A DNA stretch of 6,953 nucleotides from Tagaea sp. (GTDB taxonomy: Bacteria > Pseudomonadota > Alphaproteobacteria > CACIAM-22H2): assembly GCA_023653245.1 (NCBI GenBank), contig JAMNXK010000108.1:1-6953 (forward strand), written 5' to 3'. A program made the position numbers and the translations under genes. The notes under the pieces are model-generated. The model was not told the origin of the DNA, made no database searches, and saw only the letters and a list, made by a program, of their open reading frames with translations. This document shows positions 1 to 5,963 of the stretch, in pieces (positions within the stretch are counted from its first letter, which is position 1; each line of letters starts with the position of its first letter).

Positions 1-456
1 CACGACGCGCGTGTCGGGATGGCAGACCGCGTGCAGCCGGGCGAGCGTGGCTTCGAGATCCTCCATCCAGCCCACCGTGTCGGGGAGCAGGACGAAGTCG
101 AAGGTCTCGCCGAGGGACTCGAGCGCGCCTTCGACCTCGAAGTCGAGCGAGCGGTACTCGAGCCCCGGATGCGCCGCCTTGGCCGCTTCGATCGCGGCGA
201 CACTCGGGTCGATCCCGAGACCGCGGGCCGGGGCGAGGGCGGCGAGCTCGGCGCCGTCGGCGCAACCAACCGCCAGCACCGACGCGCCGGGCGGAATCAA
301 AAACCGCAACGCGCGCGCGTTTTCGGCGTGGAAAAACGGATTGCGCGTCCGCCACCGGGCGCGCGCGGGTTCGGCCGCGTCGCGAAACGCCGCCACGCGC
401 GCGCGCGCGGCGGCGCGTTGCTCGGCTTCGGTGGCGTTGGCGTCGATATCGGTCAT
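1..456 (-). CDS. Class I SAM-dependent methyltransferase, N-terminal 152 residues (3' end beyond window)
   Basis: This frame reads open from ATG at 456 to the left edge, giving 152 residues with no stop. After a charged, Ala/Arg-rich N-terminus comes RNPFFHAENARAL (38-50), then strand beta-1 with a glycine-rich motif, VLAVGCADGAEL (60-71). Next are an acidic residue after beta-2 (GIDPS, D83) and FDFVLLPDTVGW (119-130), the motif IV region. This is the Rossmann layout of SAM-dependent methyltransferases. Motif I is atypical: the usual Glu/Asp is Ala62 and the second Gly of GxGxG is Ala66. From memory of the family, the stretch up to CHPDTRVV resembles the methyltransferase half of bifunctional methyltransferase/DPM1-type glycosyltransferase proteins, so the missing 3' part could carry more than a methyltransferase fold. 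The start overlaps the upstream glycosyltransferase stop as ATGA, which implies translational coupling. The substrate is unknown. The fold is fairly sure; activity is less so. Confidence 0.82.
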   Translation of the reverse strand, partial: MTDIDANATEAEQRAAARARVAAFRDAAEPARARWRTRNPFFHAENARALRFLIPPGASVLAVGCADGAELAALAPARGLGIDPSVAAIEAAKAAHPGLEYRSLDFEVEGALESLGETFDFVLLPDTVGWMEDLEATLARLHAVCHPDTRVV

Positions 457-1430
457 GGATTGGAAACCGGGCGTTCGGCGGGGCTCATGCCGGGATGGAA
501 GGCGCGGGACGGAACGAGCGCCCCCCAGGCGGCCGCGACGGCCTTGGCGGCGGACAGCGCCACCACGGCCGGCGCCAGCGTCCAGTCGCCCGGCCGCGCG
601 CGCAGCCAAGCGGCGAGCACGTACCACGAGGCCAAGCCCGCGTAAACCGGACTGGCCAGCAGGATTCCGGCGGCGAACGCCGCGCGCTTGAGCGGCGACA
701 TGTCGAAGCCCACGCGGATCCAATAGGTGTGATAGCCCCAGCGGAATTGATGACGGAAGACGGCGGCGAAGCCGATGCGATCGCGATGGCGCAGAACCGG
801 CCGGGCGGCGTAGCGCGCGCGCCGCCCGTTGGCGAGCAGCGCCAGCACGAACAGCGTGTCCTCGCCCGCGTAGCGCAAGCCTTCGACGAAGGGCTCGAGG
901 GCGGCGGCTTTGAGGCTCATGTTCGCGGTCGGGATATGGACCGGAAAGCGGACCTCGCGCGCGGGCGTGCCGGGGATCGAGGTGAACCAGCTCATCGCCG
1001 CATCCACCCGCGCCCAGAAACCTTCGCCGAAGCCTTCGATGGCGCCGCCCACGCACGCCACGTCCGGCATCTCGTCGTGCAACGCCAGGTGAGTGGCCAC
1101 GTAGTCGGGCGGCGGCACGCAATCCGAATCGAGCAGCACGACGACGTCGACGCCGAGTAGCCGCGCTTGGGCGAACCCCGTGTTGCGCGCCGCCCCCGGT
1201 CCGCCCGCGCGCGGCCGGCGCACGACGCGGATCCGCCCGCCGTCGAAAAACCCGCGCGTGGCGGGCGCCTCGGCCAGCGGCACGCGCGACGCGTCGTCGA
1301 TGACCAGCGCCACGGCGCGGCCGGGGACCAACTGCGGCGCCAGGGCCGCCAGGCACGCGGCGAGCGAATCCGCCCCGTCGCGGCACGGCACGATCACCGC
1401 GGCGCGCAGCCGTTCCCCTTGCGTTTCCAT
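453..1430 (-). CDS. Glycosyltransferase family 2 protein with C-terminal membrane segments
   Basis: A protein of 325 residues. The GT-A fold begins at once: AAVIVPCRDG (10-19), the nucleotide-binding acidic pair VIDDAS (43-48), GGPGAARNTG (76-85, the usual 'G.s.ARN.G' segment), and the metal-binding DxD as LLDSDC (99-104). Further on are TANMSLK (168-174), GEDT (189-192), which fits the catalytic-base region, and QFRWGYHTYW (228-237), which resembles the QxxRW-like motif. Two hydrophobic segments near 251-276 and 285-306 probably anchor it in the inner membrane with the catalytic domain in the cytoplasm. It should transfer a sugar from a nucleotide donor to a glycan or lipid-linked acceptor; neither can be identified. 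It is the first gene of a two-gene unit: its TGA shares bases with the ATG of the methyltransferase. ATG at 1430 is chosen because the GT fold starts ten residues later; the ribosome-binding site is weak. Confidence 0.9.
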   Translation of the reverse strand: METQGERLRAAVIVPCRDGADSLAACLAALAPQLVPGRAVALVIDDASRVPLAEAPATRGFFDGGRIRVVRRPRAGGPGAARNTGFAQARLLGVDVVVLLDSDCVPPPDYVATHLALHDEMPDVACVGGAIEGFGEGFWARVDAAMSWFTSIPGTPAREVRFPVHIPTANMSLKAAALEPFVEGLRYAGEDTLFVLALLANGRRARYAARPVLRHRDRIGFAAVFRHQFRWGYHTYWIRVGFDMSPLKRAAFAAGILLASPVYAGLASWYVLAAWLRARPGDWTLAPAVVALSAAKAVAAAWGALVPSRAFHPGMSPAERPVSNP

Positions 1431-1449
1431 CCGTCGATCCGTCGATCCG
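1429..1449. repeat. 8-bp tandem repeat (ATCCGTCG, about 2.6 copies) at a glycosyltransferase start
   Basis: Two exact copies of ATCCGTCG are followed by a partial ATCCG. The first copy overlaps the start codon of the leftward glycosyltransferase, so the repeat occupies the place of its ribosome-binding site. It could be a slippage-prone tract or chance in GC-rich sequence. With only two full copies I do not claim phase variation. Confidence 0.6.
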
Positions 1450-1452
1450 CGC

Positions 1453-1482
1453 TGGCCAACTCCAGCGTCGAGTGCCTATAAC
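1453..1482 (+). promoter_or_regulatory. Candidate sigma-70-type promoter for the DPM1-like gene
   Basis: TATAAC (1477-1482) matches five of six bases of the -10 consensus. TGGCCA (1453-1458) matches four of six of the -35, with an 18-bp spacer. Transcription would begin near 1489, about 20 nt before the GTG start. The site lies in the 81-bp divergent spacer, so the leftward glycosyltransferase must also be transcribed from here. I see only a poor -10-like TATAGG on the minus strand. This is motif reading only. Confidence 0.4.
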
Positions 1483-1511
1483 CCCATCGCGTCGCCATTG
1501 CGAGTGTCCCC

Positions 1512-2234
1512 GTGACGAAAGCGCCGATCTCCCCCGACGGTTTCACCCTGTCGGTCGTCGTCCCTTGCTACAACGAACGCGCGACCCTGCGCGCCGTGCT
1601 CGAGCGCGTGCGCGCGGCGTGGCCGCCGCGCAAGCAGGTGATCGTGGTCGACGATTGCTCGGGCGACGGCACCGGCGATCTCATCCGCGGCGAGCTGGCC
1701 GGCCTGATCGACGTGGCGATCCACCATCCGGTCAACCGCGGCAAGGGCGCCGCTTTGCGCACCGGCTTCGCCGCGGCGACGGGCGAGATCGCGGTCGTGC
1801 AGGACGCCGATCTCGAATACGATCCCGCCGATTGGCGCAAACTGCTCGATCCGATCCTGACCAAAGGCGCGGACGTGGTCTACGGCTCGCGCTTCGCGGG
1901 CGGAGACGCGCATCGCGTGGTCTATTTCTGGCACATGGTCGCCAACCGGATCCTGACCTTGATGTCGAACTGCGCGACCAACCTCAACCTCACCGACATG
2001 GAGACTTGCTACAAGGCGTTCCGGCGCGAAGCGATCCAGTCGATCGCGATCGCCGAGGATCGCTTCGGCGTCGAGCCCGAGATCACCTGCAAACTCGCGC
2101 GGAAAAATCTGGTCTTCTACGAGGTGGGGATTTCCTACGCCGGGCGCACCTACGCCGAGGGCAAGAAGATCGGCCTCAAGGACGCGTTCCGCGCGGTCTA
2201 CGCGATCGCCAAATACGGTGTGTTGCGGCGATAG
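1512..2234 (+). CDS. DPM1-like family 2 glycosyltransferase (probable polyprenyl-phosphate hexose synthase)
   Basis: A protein of 240 residues; enzymes of this soluble DPM1 type are usually about 230-260. It shows SVVVPCYNE (14-22), [10 protein letters not shown] (45-54), [12 protein letters not shown] (75-86), the DxD metal site QDADLEYDP (97-105), YGSRF (124-128), [13 protein letters not shown] (160-172) and [11 protein letters not shown] (211-221). Together these mark the bacterial dolichyl-phosphate-mannose-synthase-like group, which transfers mannose or glucose from a nucleotide sugar to polyprenyl phosphate on the cytoplasmic face. The C-terminal membrane anchors of the GtrB/ArnC type are absent. 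The start is GTG at 1512; no in-frame alternative precedes it closely, and the VVVPCYNE strand follows at the usual distance. The last 59 bp overlap the convergent membrane-protein gene. A GT-C-like protein next door fits use of the lipid-linked sugar. The specific sugar is not determinable. Confidence 0.93.
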   Translation: MTKAPISPDGFTLSVVVPCYNERATLRAVLERVRAAWPPRKQVIVVDDCSGDGTGDLIRGELAGLIDVAIHHPVNRGKGAALRTGFAAATGEIAVVQDADLEYDPADWRKLLDPILTKGADVVYGSRFAGGDAHRVVYFWHMVANRILTLMSNCATNLNLTDMETCYKAFRREAIQSIAIAEDRFGVEPEITCKLARKNLVFYEVGISYAGRTYAEGKKIGLKDAFRAVYAIAKYGVLRR

Positions 2235-3510
2235 CGGCGGCCAGACACACGCCCAGAAACGGCCAAGCGCCCAGCGCGTAGCGCGGCAAGGCCGTATGAA
2301 GGGCCGCGACGAGCGTCCAATTGCCCCATAGCGCGAACGCCGCCAACCCGGCGAACGCCCAGGCCGCACCCGGATAGGGCGCGGCGGCCATGAGCGCAAG
2401 AGAGAGCGCGAAGCCGGTGGCAAGGATCGCACGCGTTCCCCAGACGACCGCCGCCGGCCGGGCCGCAGGCGGAGTTTCGAGCGCGCGCAAGGGCGAGTCC
2501 GGCAAGGCGGCGAGCGCGGCTTCGCGCGCGCCGCGTTCGCGCGCGTCGATCAGATCGGGCATCGTCCAGAAGCCGCGCAGCTGGCGGGCGATCTCCGCGA
2601 CGAACGCCGCGGGCCGCGCGGCCGCGAGTTCGAGCACCTTGTCGAGCCGCGTCTCCGGCGCGGGCAGCGCGCGCGCGGCGAAGTCGCGCCACACGCCGTA
2701 GCGCAGATGCTCGGCATAGGCCGCGCGCAACCCGAACGCGACGCCGAAATCGTCGGTCGCGTCGAGCCTGTCGCGCATCGCGCGGGTTTGTTCGGCCACG
2801 GCCGCTTCGAACGCGTCGCGCGGGGCTTCGACGAGCAGCGCGAATTTGCCGAACAAATTGAGCGCCGCGAAGTCGCGCCGGTCCGCGTCGGCGGCGGGCG
2901 CGCGCGCCAGGCTCAGCGCAACGAGCGGCACGACGACCGCCGCCAATCCCGCGAAGCCGGCGCGCCAGCCCGCGCGCGCGAGCAACGCGGCCAGCGGAAT
3001 CAACGGAACCCAGCTCCAATTGACGGGGCGCAGATCGGTCGCCACGGCGGCGATCAGCCCCATCGCGACGAAGCCCGACGCGCGGCCTTCGACCGCGCGC
3101 GCCGCCGCCGCCAGCAGCAGCATCGCCCCCGCGAGGCTCGGCGCTTCGGACAGCACGGTGAAGCAGTACTTCACGAGTTCCGGGTTGGCGCCCACGAACA
3201 ACAGATAGGCGACGCCCGCCGGCAGCGATTGGAGAACCCGCGCGATCGCCGCCGCGGCAAGGCCCGCGGCAAGGAAGTACATGGCGAGCTGGAACGCGGG
3301 AATCGCCTCGACCCCGATCGCGCGCAACAGCGCCGGATAGACCGCGCCGCGGATCGACGCGCCGTCGAGATAGGAGCCCGAATCGGGCTGGAGCAACGCG
3401 ATGCCGGGTGGATGGAACCACCAGATCGACGCAAGCGCCAACGCGAGGGCGGGCAAGACCCAGCGCGCGGCGCCTAGATCTTTCCGGCGGCGATACGCTT
3501 GAACGCCCAT
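2176..3510 (-). CDS. Polytopic membrane protein, GT-C glycosyltransferase-like
   Basis: A protein of 444 residues. A basic N-terminus (RRRK, 7-10) precedes a first membrane segment (about 18-34). Then comes the extracytoplasmic loop [10 protein letters not shown] (41-50) followed by [10 protein letters not shown] (53-62), a pattern typical of GT-C proteins that use lipid-linked sugars, where the loop Asp is catalytic or metal-binding; here that would be D43. Further hydrophobic segments lie near 70-92, 96-108, 116-137 (with VLSEAPSL, a second typical GT-C acidic position, E122), 145-160, 163-178 and 184-202. A polar region of about 150 residues (203-355) follows, then segments near 357-378, 382-400 and 413-430 with [12 protein letters not shown] (408-419), like the 'RY..P..P' ending of such proteins. 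The frame stays open far upstream, so the start is a judgement. ATG at 3510 overlaps the heparinase-like gene by 37 bp and gives a sensible N-in topology; TTG at 3456 is the alternative. Function is inferred from pattern only; the exact family is uncertain. Confidence 0.75.
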   Translation of the reverse strand: MGVQAYRRRKDLGAARWVLPALALALASIWWFHPPGIALLQPDSGSYLDGASIRGAVYPALLRAIGVEAIPAFQLAMYFLAAGLAAAAIARVLQSLPAGVAYLLFVGANPELVKYCFTVLSEAPSLAGAMLLLAAAARAVEGRASGFVAMGLIAAVATDLRPVNWSWVPLIPLAALLARAGWRAGFAGLAAVVVPLVALSLARAPAADADRRDFAALNLFGKFALLVEAPRDAFEAAVAEQTRAMRDRLDATDDFGVAFGLRAAYAEHLRYGVWRDFAARALPAPETRLDKVLELAAARPAAFVAEIARQLRGFWTMPDLIDARERGAREAALAALPDSPLRALETPPAARPAAVVWGTRAILATGFALSLALMAAAPYPGAAWAFAGLAAFALWGNWTLVAALHTALPRYALGAWPFLGVCLAAAIAATHRIWRSRRPRGTRP

Positions 3511-5114
3511 TTGACCGTCGCCCCCGCCGGACCCGAAACGGCACTCGCCACCACCTGTTCGGCGCGCCGCGCGCTGCCTTTGCGCCCGAAATAGACGCTT
3601 TCGCCCAGATCGAGCCGGGCGCCCGCGACCTGCAAGCGCCACGCCTGACCCGAGGCCAAACGCAGCAAGGCCGCCGCCCCATTCTGGATGACCGAGACCT
3701 GCACGTCCGGGTGCAGATGGAAGCGGATGTCGAATCGCGTCTCGGGCAAGGCCGGCGCCTTGCCCTCCACCGGCAGCAGCGAATCCTCGCCGCGCAGATC
3801 CATCCCGTCGCCGGCCAGGAAAAGGCGCCGACGATGGACGAAGCCCAGCCGCCCCACATAGCCGTCGTGACTGGCGTCGAGCCAGATATTGCCGTCGGCT
3901 TCTTCGCGGCTGGTTTCGACGGCGCTCGGGCGGCTGAGCAGCCCGCCCGGGGCGACGGGCGAGGAATCCGCGTCCTCGGCGCACAAGGTCGAATGCGCGG
4001 CCGTCGCGCGCAAAGCCAGCGACCAGTCGCTGTCGTCGCGCGGACCGGCGCCGCAATTGACGATCAGACGCTCCTTGCCGATCGACATTTCGAAAGCGAG
4101 CGTGCCGGCATGGGCACCACCCGCATAGACGCCCGAGACGGGCACGCCGGTATCGACGATCAGCGTCACGCGCTCGGCGGCCAAGCGATCGAACCCGGCC
4201 GCGACGGCGCGCGCGGGCGGCGGATCGGGCCACTGCGCGCGCGACAAGACCGCGTCGATGGCAGCGGCGTCTTCCTCGGCGGAGTCGTTGAACAGCGCGA
4301 AGCCGCCGTCGCCGTGGCGGAAGAAGCGCGTCGCGGGCGCGAGCTTCTCGATGGCGCGATGCAGCGTCTCGGGCGAGCGCGCGCCGGCGGCTTCCAGCGC
4401 CGTCCGCGAATCGACCAGGCAGGCGAGCGCGCGCAATTGCGCCGAAGGCCCGCGCGCCGCGTGGAATCCGTCGTCGAGCAGGTCGCGCACGGCCTCGCGC
4501 GCGAGCGCCGCCGCCAAGGCGGGCAGCTTGGCGGGCGACAGCAATCCGCAGGCATGGGCGTAGATCGCCCCTTTGAGCGCCGTCAGCCGCGCCAAGCCTT
4601 CCGGCGCGTCGAGCGCCACGCGCGACAAATGCCGCGCCTGGCGCGCGGCCGATTCCAACAGCATCGGGCCCAAGGGATCGCCTTCGCCGCGCGACAGGAA
4701 AGGCGCGTGGCCAAGCCATGCGCAAAGGCGCCTGCCGGTCGGCTCGGCGTCCCAGGCGAGTTTCTTCCAGCCGCGATGGGCGAGGATCCAATCTTCGACC
4801 AAGGCGCGCGCGCGGGCTTGGGCGAGTTCGCTGCCGAGAGCGGCGAGGTCGTCGAGCCACTCGAAGGAATTGAGCTCGACCGCCGCCGCGCGGCTGAGAT
4901 CGGGCGCCGTCCAATCCGGCCGCTCGGGCTTGAGCGCGCGCCCGGCGCAGACCAGCCGCCCCGCGACGATCGCCTGGCCGCGCTCGGCGGCGCCGGGCAA
5001 AGGGGGCGGCGCCAAGCGCGCCAGACGCGTCGGCGCGCGGCCGCCGATCAGCATCCCGTAAAGGAACGAGCCGTGCCAAGCATCGGCCAGGCGCGAGCGG
5101 GGAGCGGCCTTCAT
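3474..5114 (-). CDS. Heparinase II/III family protein (soluble, alphaproteobacterial type)
   Basis: A protein of 546 residues without a signal peptide. The N-terminal half (about 70-300) is helical, with motifs such as FEWLDDL (84-90) and GRRLCAWL (127-134), and corresponds to the alpha/alpha-toroid. The C-terminal half matches the heparinase II/III-like beta-sandwich domain: AHAGTLAFEMS (334-344), IVNCGAGP (351-358), RATAAHSTLC (369-378), SHDGYVGRLGFVHRRRLFL (415-433), DLRGEDSL (439-446) and RFHLHPDVQVSV (464-475). Family lyases cleave uronic-acid polysaccharides by beta-elimination. Here H335 and H374 sit in conserved places, but I cannot confirm the catalytic Tyr/His/Glu set, and no substrate is known. 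Alphaproteobacteria often keep such a gene next to rpe and purH. It starts 6 bp after the rpe stop, with GAGG just ahead of ATG 5114, so the two are surely co-transcribed. The absence of an export signal argues for a cytoplasmic role or for export by another route. Confidence 0.92.
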   Translation of the reverse strand: MKAAPRSRLADAWHGSFLYGMLIGGRAPTRLARLAPPPLPGAAERGQAIVAGRLVCAGRALKPERPDWTAPDLSRAAAVELNSFEWLDDLAALGSELAQARARALVEDWILAHRGWKKLAWDAEPTGRRLCAWLGHAPFLSRGEGDPLGPMLLESAARQARHLSRVALDAPEGLARLTALKGAIYAHACGLLSPAKLPALAAALAREAVRDLLDDGFHAARGPSAQLRALACLVDSRTALEAAGARSPETLHRAIEKLAPATRFFRHGDGGFALFNDSAEEDAAAIDAVLSRAQWPDPPPARAVAAGFDRLAAERVTLIVDTGVPVSGVYAGGAHAGTLAFEMSIGKERLIVNCGAGPRDDSDWSLALRATAAHSTLCAEDADSSPVAPGGLLSRPSAVETSREEADGNIWLDASHDGYVGRLGFVHRRRLFLAGDGMDLRGEDSLLPVEGKAPALPETRFDIRFHLHPDVQVSVIQNGAAALLRLASGQAWRLQVAGARLDLGESVYFGRKGSARRAEQVVASAVSGPAGATVKWAFKRIAAGKI

Positions 5115-5120
5115 GGCGCC

Positions 5121-5783
5121 TCAGCCCCCGCGCAGCCGGCGCAGGTTTTCGGCATAGTGCGCGGGGCCCCCGGCGAAACCCGCCGTGCCCGCGACCAGCA
5201 CGTCGGCGCCCGCCGCGCGCGCGCGCGGGGCGGTCTTGTCGTTCACCCCGCCATCGACTTCCAGATCGATGGCACGGCCGGTCGCGTCGATCCGCGCGCG
5301 CAAGCGCGCGATCTTGTCGAGCGCGCCGTCGATGAAGCTTTGTCCGCCGAATCCCGGGTTGACCGACATGACCAGCACCAGATCGACCATGTCGAGCACC
5401 GGATCCACCGCCTCGATCGGCGTGCCGGGATTGATCGAGATCCCCGCCTTCTTGCCCAGGCTCTTGATCGACTGGATCGTGCGATGCACGTGCGCGCCCG
5501 CCTCGGGGTGCACGGTGAGAATGTCCGCGCCCGCCTCGGCGAATTCCTTCACGAACGGATCGACGGGCGAAATCATCAGATGCACGTCCAAGGGCAATTT
5601 GGTGTGCGGGCGCAGCGCGCGCACCACGCCGGGCCCGATCGTTATGTTCGGCACGAAATGCCCGTCCATCACGTCGATATGGATGTAGTCGGCACCGGCC
5701 TCTTCCATGGCGCGCAGCTCCGCGCCCAATTTCGCGAAATCGGCGGATAGGATGGACGGCGCCAAGCGGATCGGTTGCTGCAT
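5121..5783 (-). CDS. rpe: Ribulose-phosphate 3-epimerase
   Basis: Cytoplasmic TIM-barrel enzyme interconverting D-ribulose 5-phosphate and D-xylulose 5-phosphate in the pentose phosphate pathway (and the Calvin cycle where present). The 220 residues match the family's usual length. Visible signatures are APSILSADF (8-16) and [12 protein letters not shown] (35-46) with metal/catalytic H35 and D37. DVHLM (66-70) has H68, NPGFGGQ (142-148) is the phosphate/lid loop, and EVDGGVN (175-181) has catalytic D177; VAGTAGF (197-203) closes the phosphate site. All four expected metal ligands (H35, D37, H68, D177) are present, so the enzyme should be active. ATG at 5783 is preferred over an in-frame ATG at 5858, because the longer form adds 25 residues of poor quality before [10 protein letters not shown]. 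It leads the minus-strand run with the heparinase-like and GT-C-like genes and is divergent from lptD. Confidence 0.97.
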   Translation of the reverse strand: MQQPIRLAPSILSADFAKLGAELRAMEEAGADYIHIDVMDGHFVPNITIGPGVVRALRPHTKLPLDVHLMISPVDPFVKEFAEAGADILTVHPEAGAHVHRTIQSIKSLGKKAGISINPGTPIEAVDPVLDMVDLVLVMSVNPGFGGQSFIDGALDKIARLRARIDATGRAIDLEVDGGVNDKTAPRARAAGADVLVAGTAGFAGGPAHYAENLRRLRGG

Positions 5784-5851
5784 CGGGAAGACCCCCGCGA
5801 ATACCAGCCCATGTATCAGGCGGCCCCGGCAAGGGCAAGGGATTGGGGGTC

Positions 5852-5868
5852 GGTCCAAGAGCTTGACC
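5852..5868. promoter_or_regulatory. Imperfect dyad in the rpe-lptD spacer
   Basis: CAAG-AG-CTTG (5856-5865) is flanked by GGT on the left and ACC on the right, with one unpaired C at 5855. The dyad lies 2 bp from a second, perfect dyad. TTGACC (5863-5868) inside it resembles a -35 box but has no -10 at a workable distance. It could be a protein-binding half of a compound operator, or chance. Confidence 0.3.
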
Positions 5869-5870
5869 TG

Positions 5871-5886
5871 ACGGGATTTATCCCGT
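5871..5886. promoter_or_regulatory. Perfect inverted repeat ACGGGAT-TT-ATCCCGT, possible operator
   Basis: Two 7-bp arms are separated by TT. The loop is too short for an RNA hairpin of full length and no T-run follows, so a DNA-binding site for a dimeric regulator is more likely than a terminator. Its right arm reaches 5886, just where a -35 hexamer for the TATAAT at 5908 would begin (about 5885-5890). A bound protein would therefore touch the promoter of lptD. The regulator is unknown. Confidence 0.5.
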
Positions 5887-5907
5887 GGCGGGCGGGGGGT
5901 CGCTGGC

Positions 5908-5913
5908 TATAAT
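5908..5913 (+). promoter_or_regulatory. -10 box (TATAAT) of the probable lptD promoter
   Basis: This is an exact TATAAT in a divergent spacer, about 50 bp ahead of the lptD ATG. Transcription would start near 5920, giving a leader of roughly 44 nt. No good -35 stands at 17 bp (the bases there are GTGGCG), and the TG at 5904-5905 is one base off for an extended -10. The promoter may therefore depend on an activator or an alternative sigma interaction. Motif evidence only. Confidence 0.55.
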
Positions 5914-5917
5914 CCGC

Positions 5918-5929
5918 CGCCTTCGGGCG
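5918..5929 (+). other. Small UUCG-loop hairpin in the lptD leader
   Basis: CGCC-TTCG-GGCG can form a 4-bp stem closed by the very stable C(UUCG)G tetraloop. It would sit at or next to the predicted 5' end of the lptD mRNA, where it could protect the transcript. It is short and could be chance. Confidence 0.3.
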
Positions 5930-5963
5930 AACCTTGCGCCTTGCACCGTCAGTCGATTCGCCC

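Noticed and set aside
1512..2234. Assignment as GtrB/ArnC with a named sugar
   Set aside because: The C-terminal membrane anchors of those enzymes are missing and donor specificity cannot be read from the motifs, so no gene symbol was given.
5214..5227. Alternating (CG)7 tract, with a similar one at 396-409, considered as a Z-DNA element
   Set aside because: These fall inside coding sequence as Ala/Arg codons and are expected at this GC content; there is no further sign of function.
3408..5750. A 780-codon plus-strand frame antisense to the heparinase-like gene and rpe
   Set aside because: Its composition is Arg/Gly/Gln/Ala-rich with no recognisable domain, and it is fully antisense to genes with clear family motifs. 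It is a GC-driven shadow.
2176..5838. A single minus-strand open frame of about 1220 codons across rpe, the heparinase-like gene and the GT-C-like gene
   Set aside because: Only its last 444 codons read as protein with membrane helices. The rest is Arg/Ala-rich low-complexity sequence in a frame offset from two well-recognised genes. High GC content removes stops from the shadow frame.
5784..5858. 25-residue N-terminal extension of rpe from ATG 5858
   Set aside because: The epimerase family starts just before the APSILSADF strand. The extension is Pro/Arg/Cys-rich and would take up most of the proximal promoter region.
5871..5886. Rho-independent terminator
   Set aside because: The inverted repeat has a 2-nt centre, no T-run on either side, and lies between divergent gene starts where no transcript ends.
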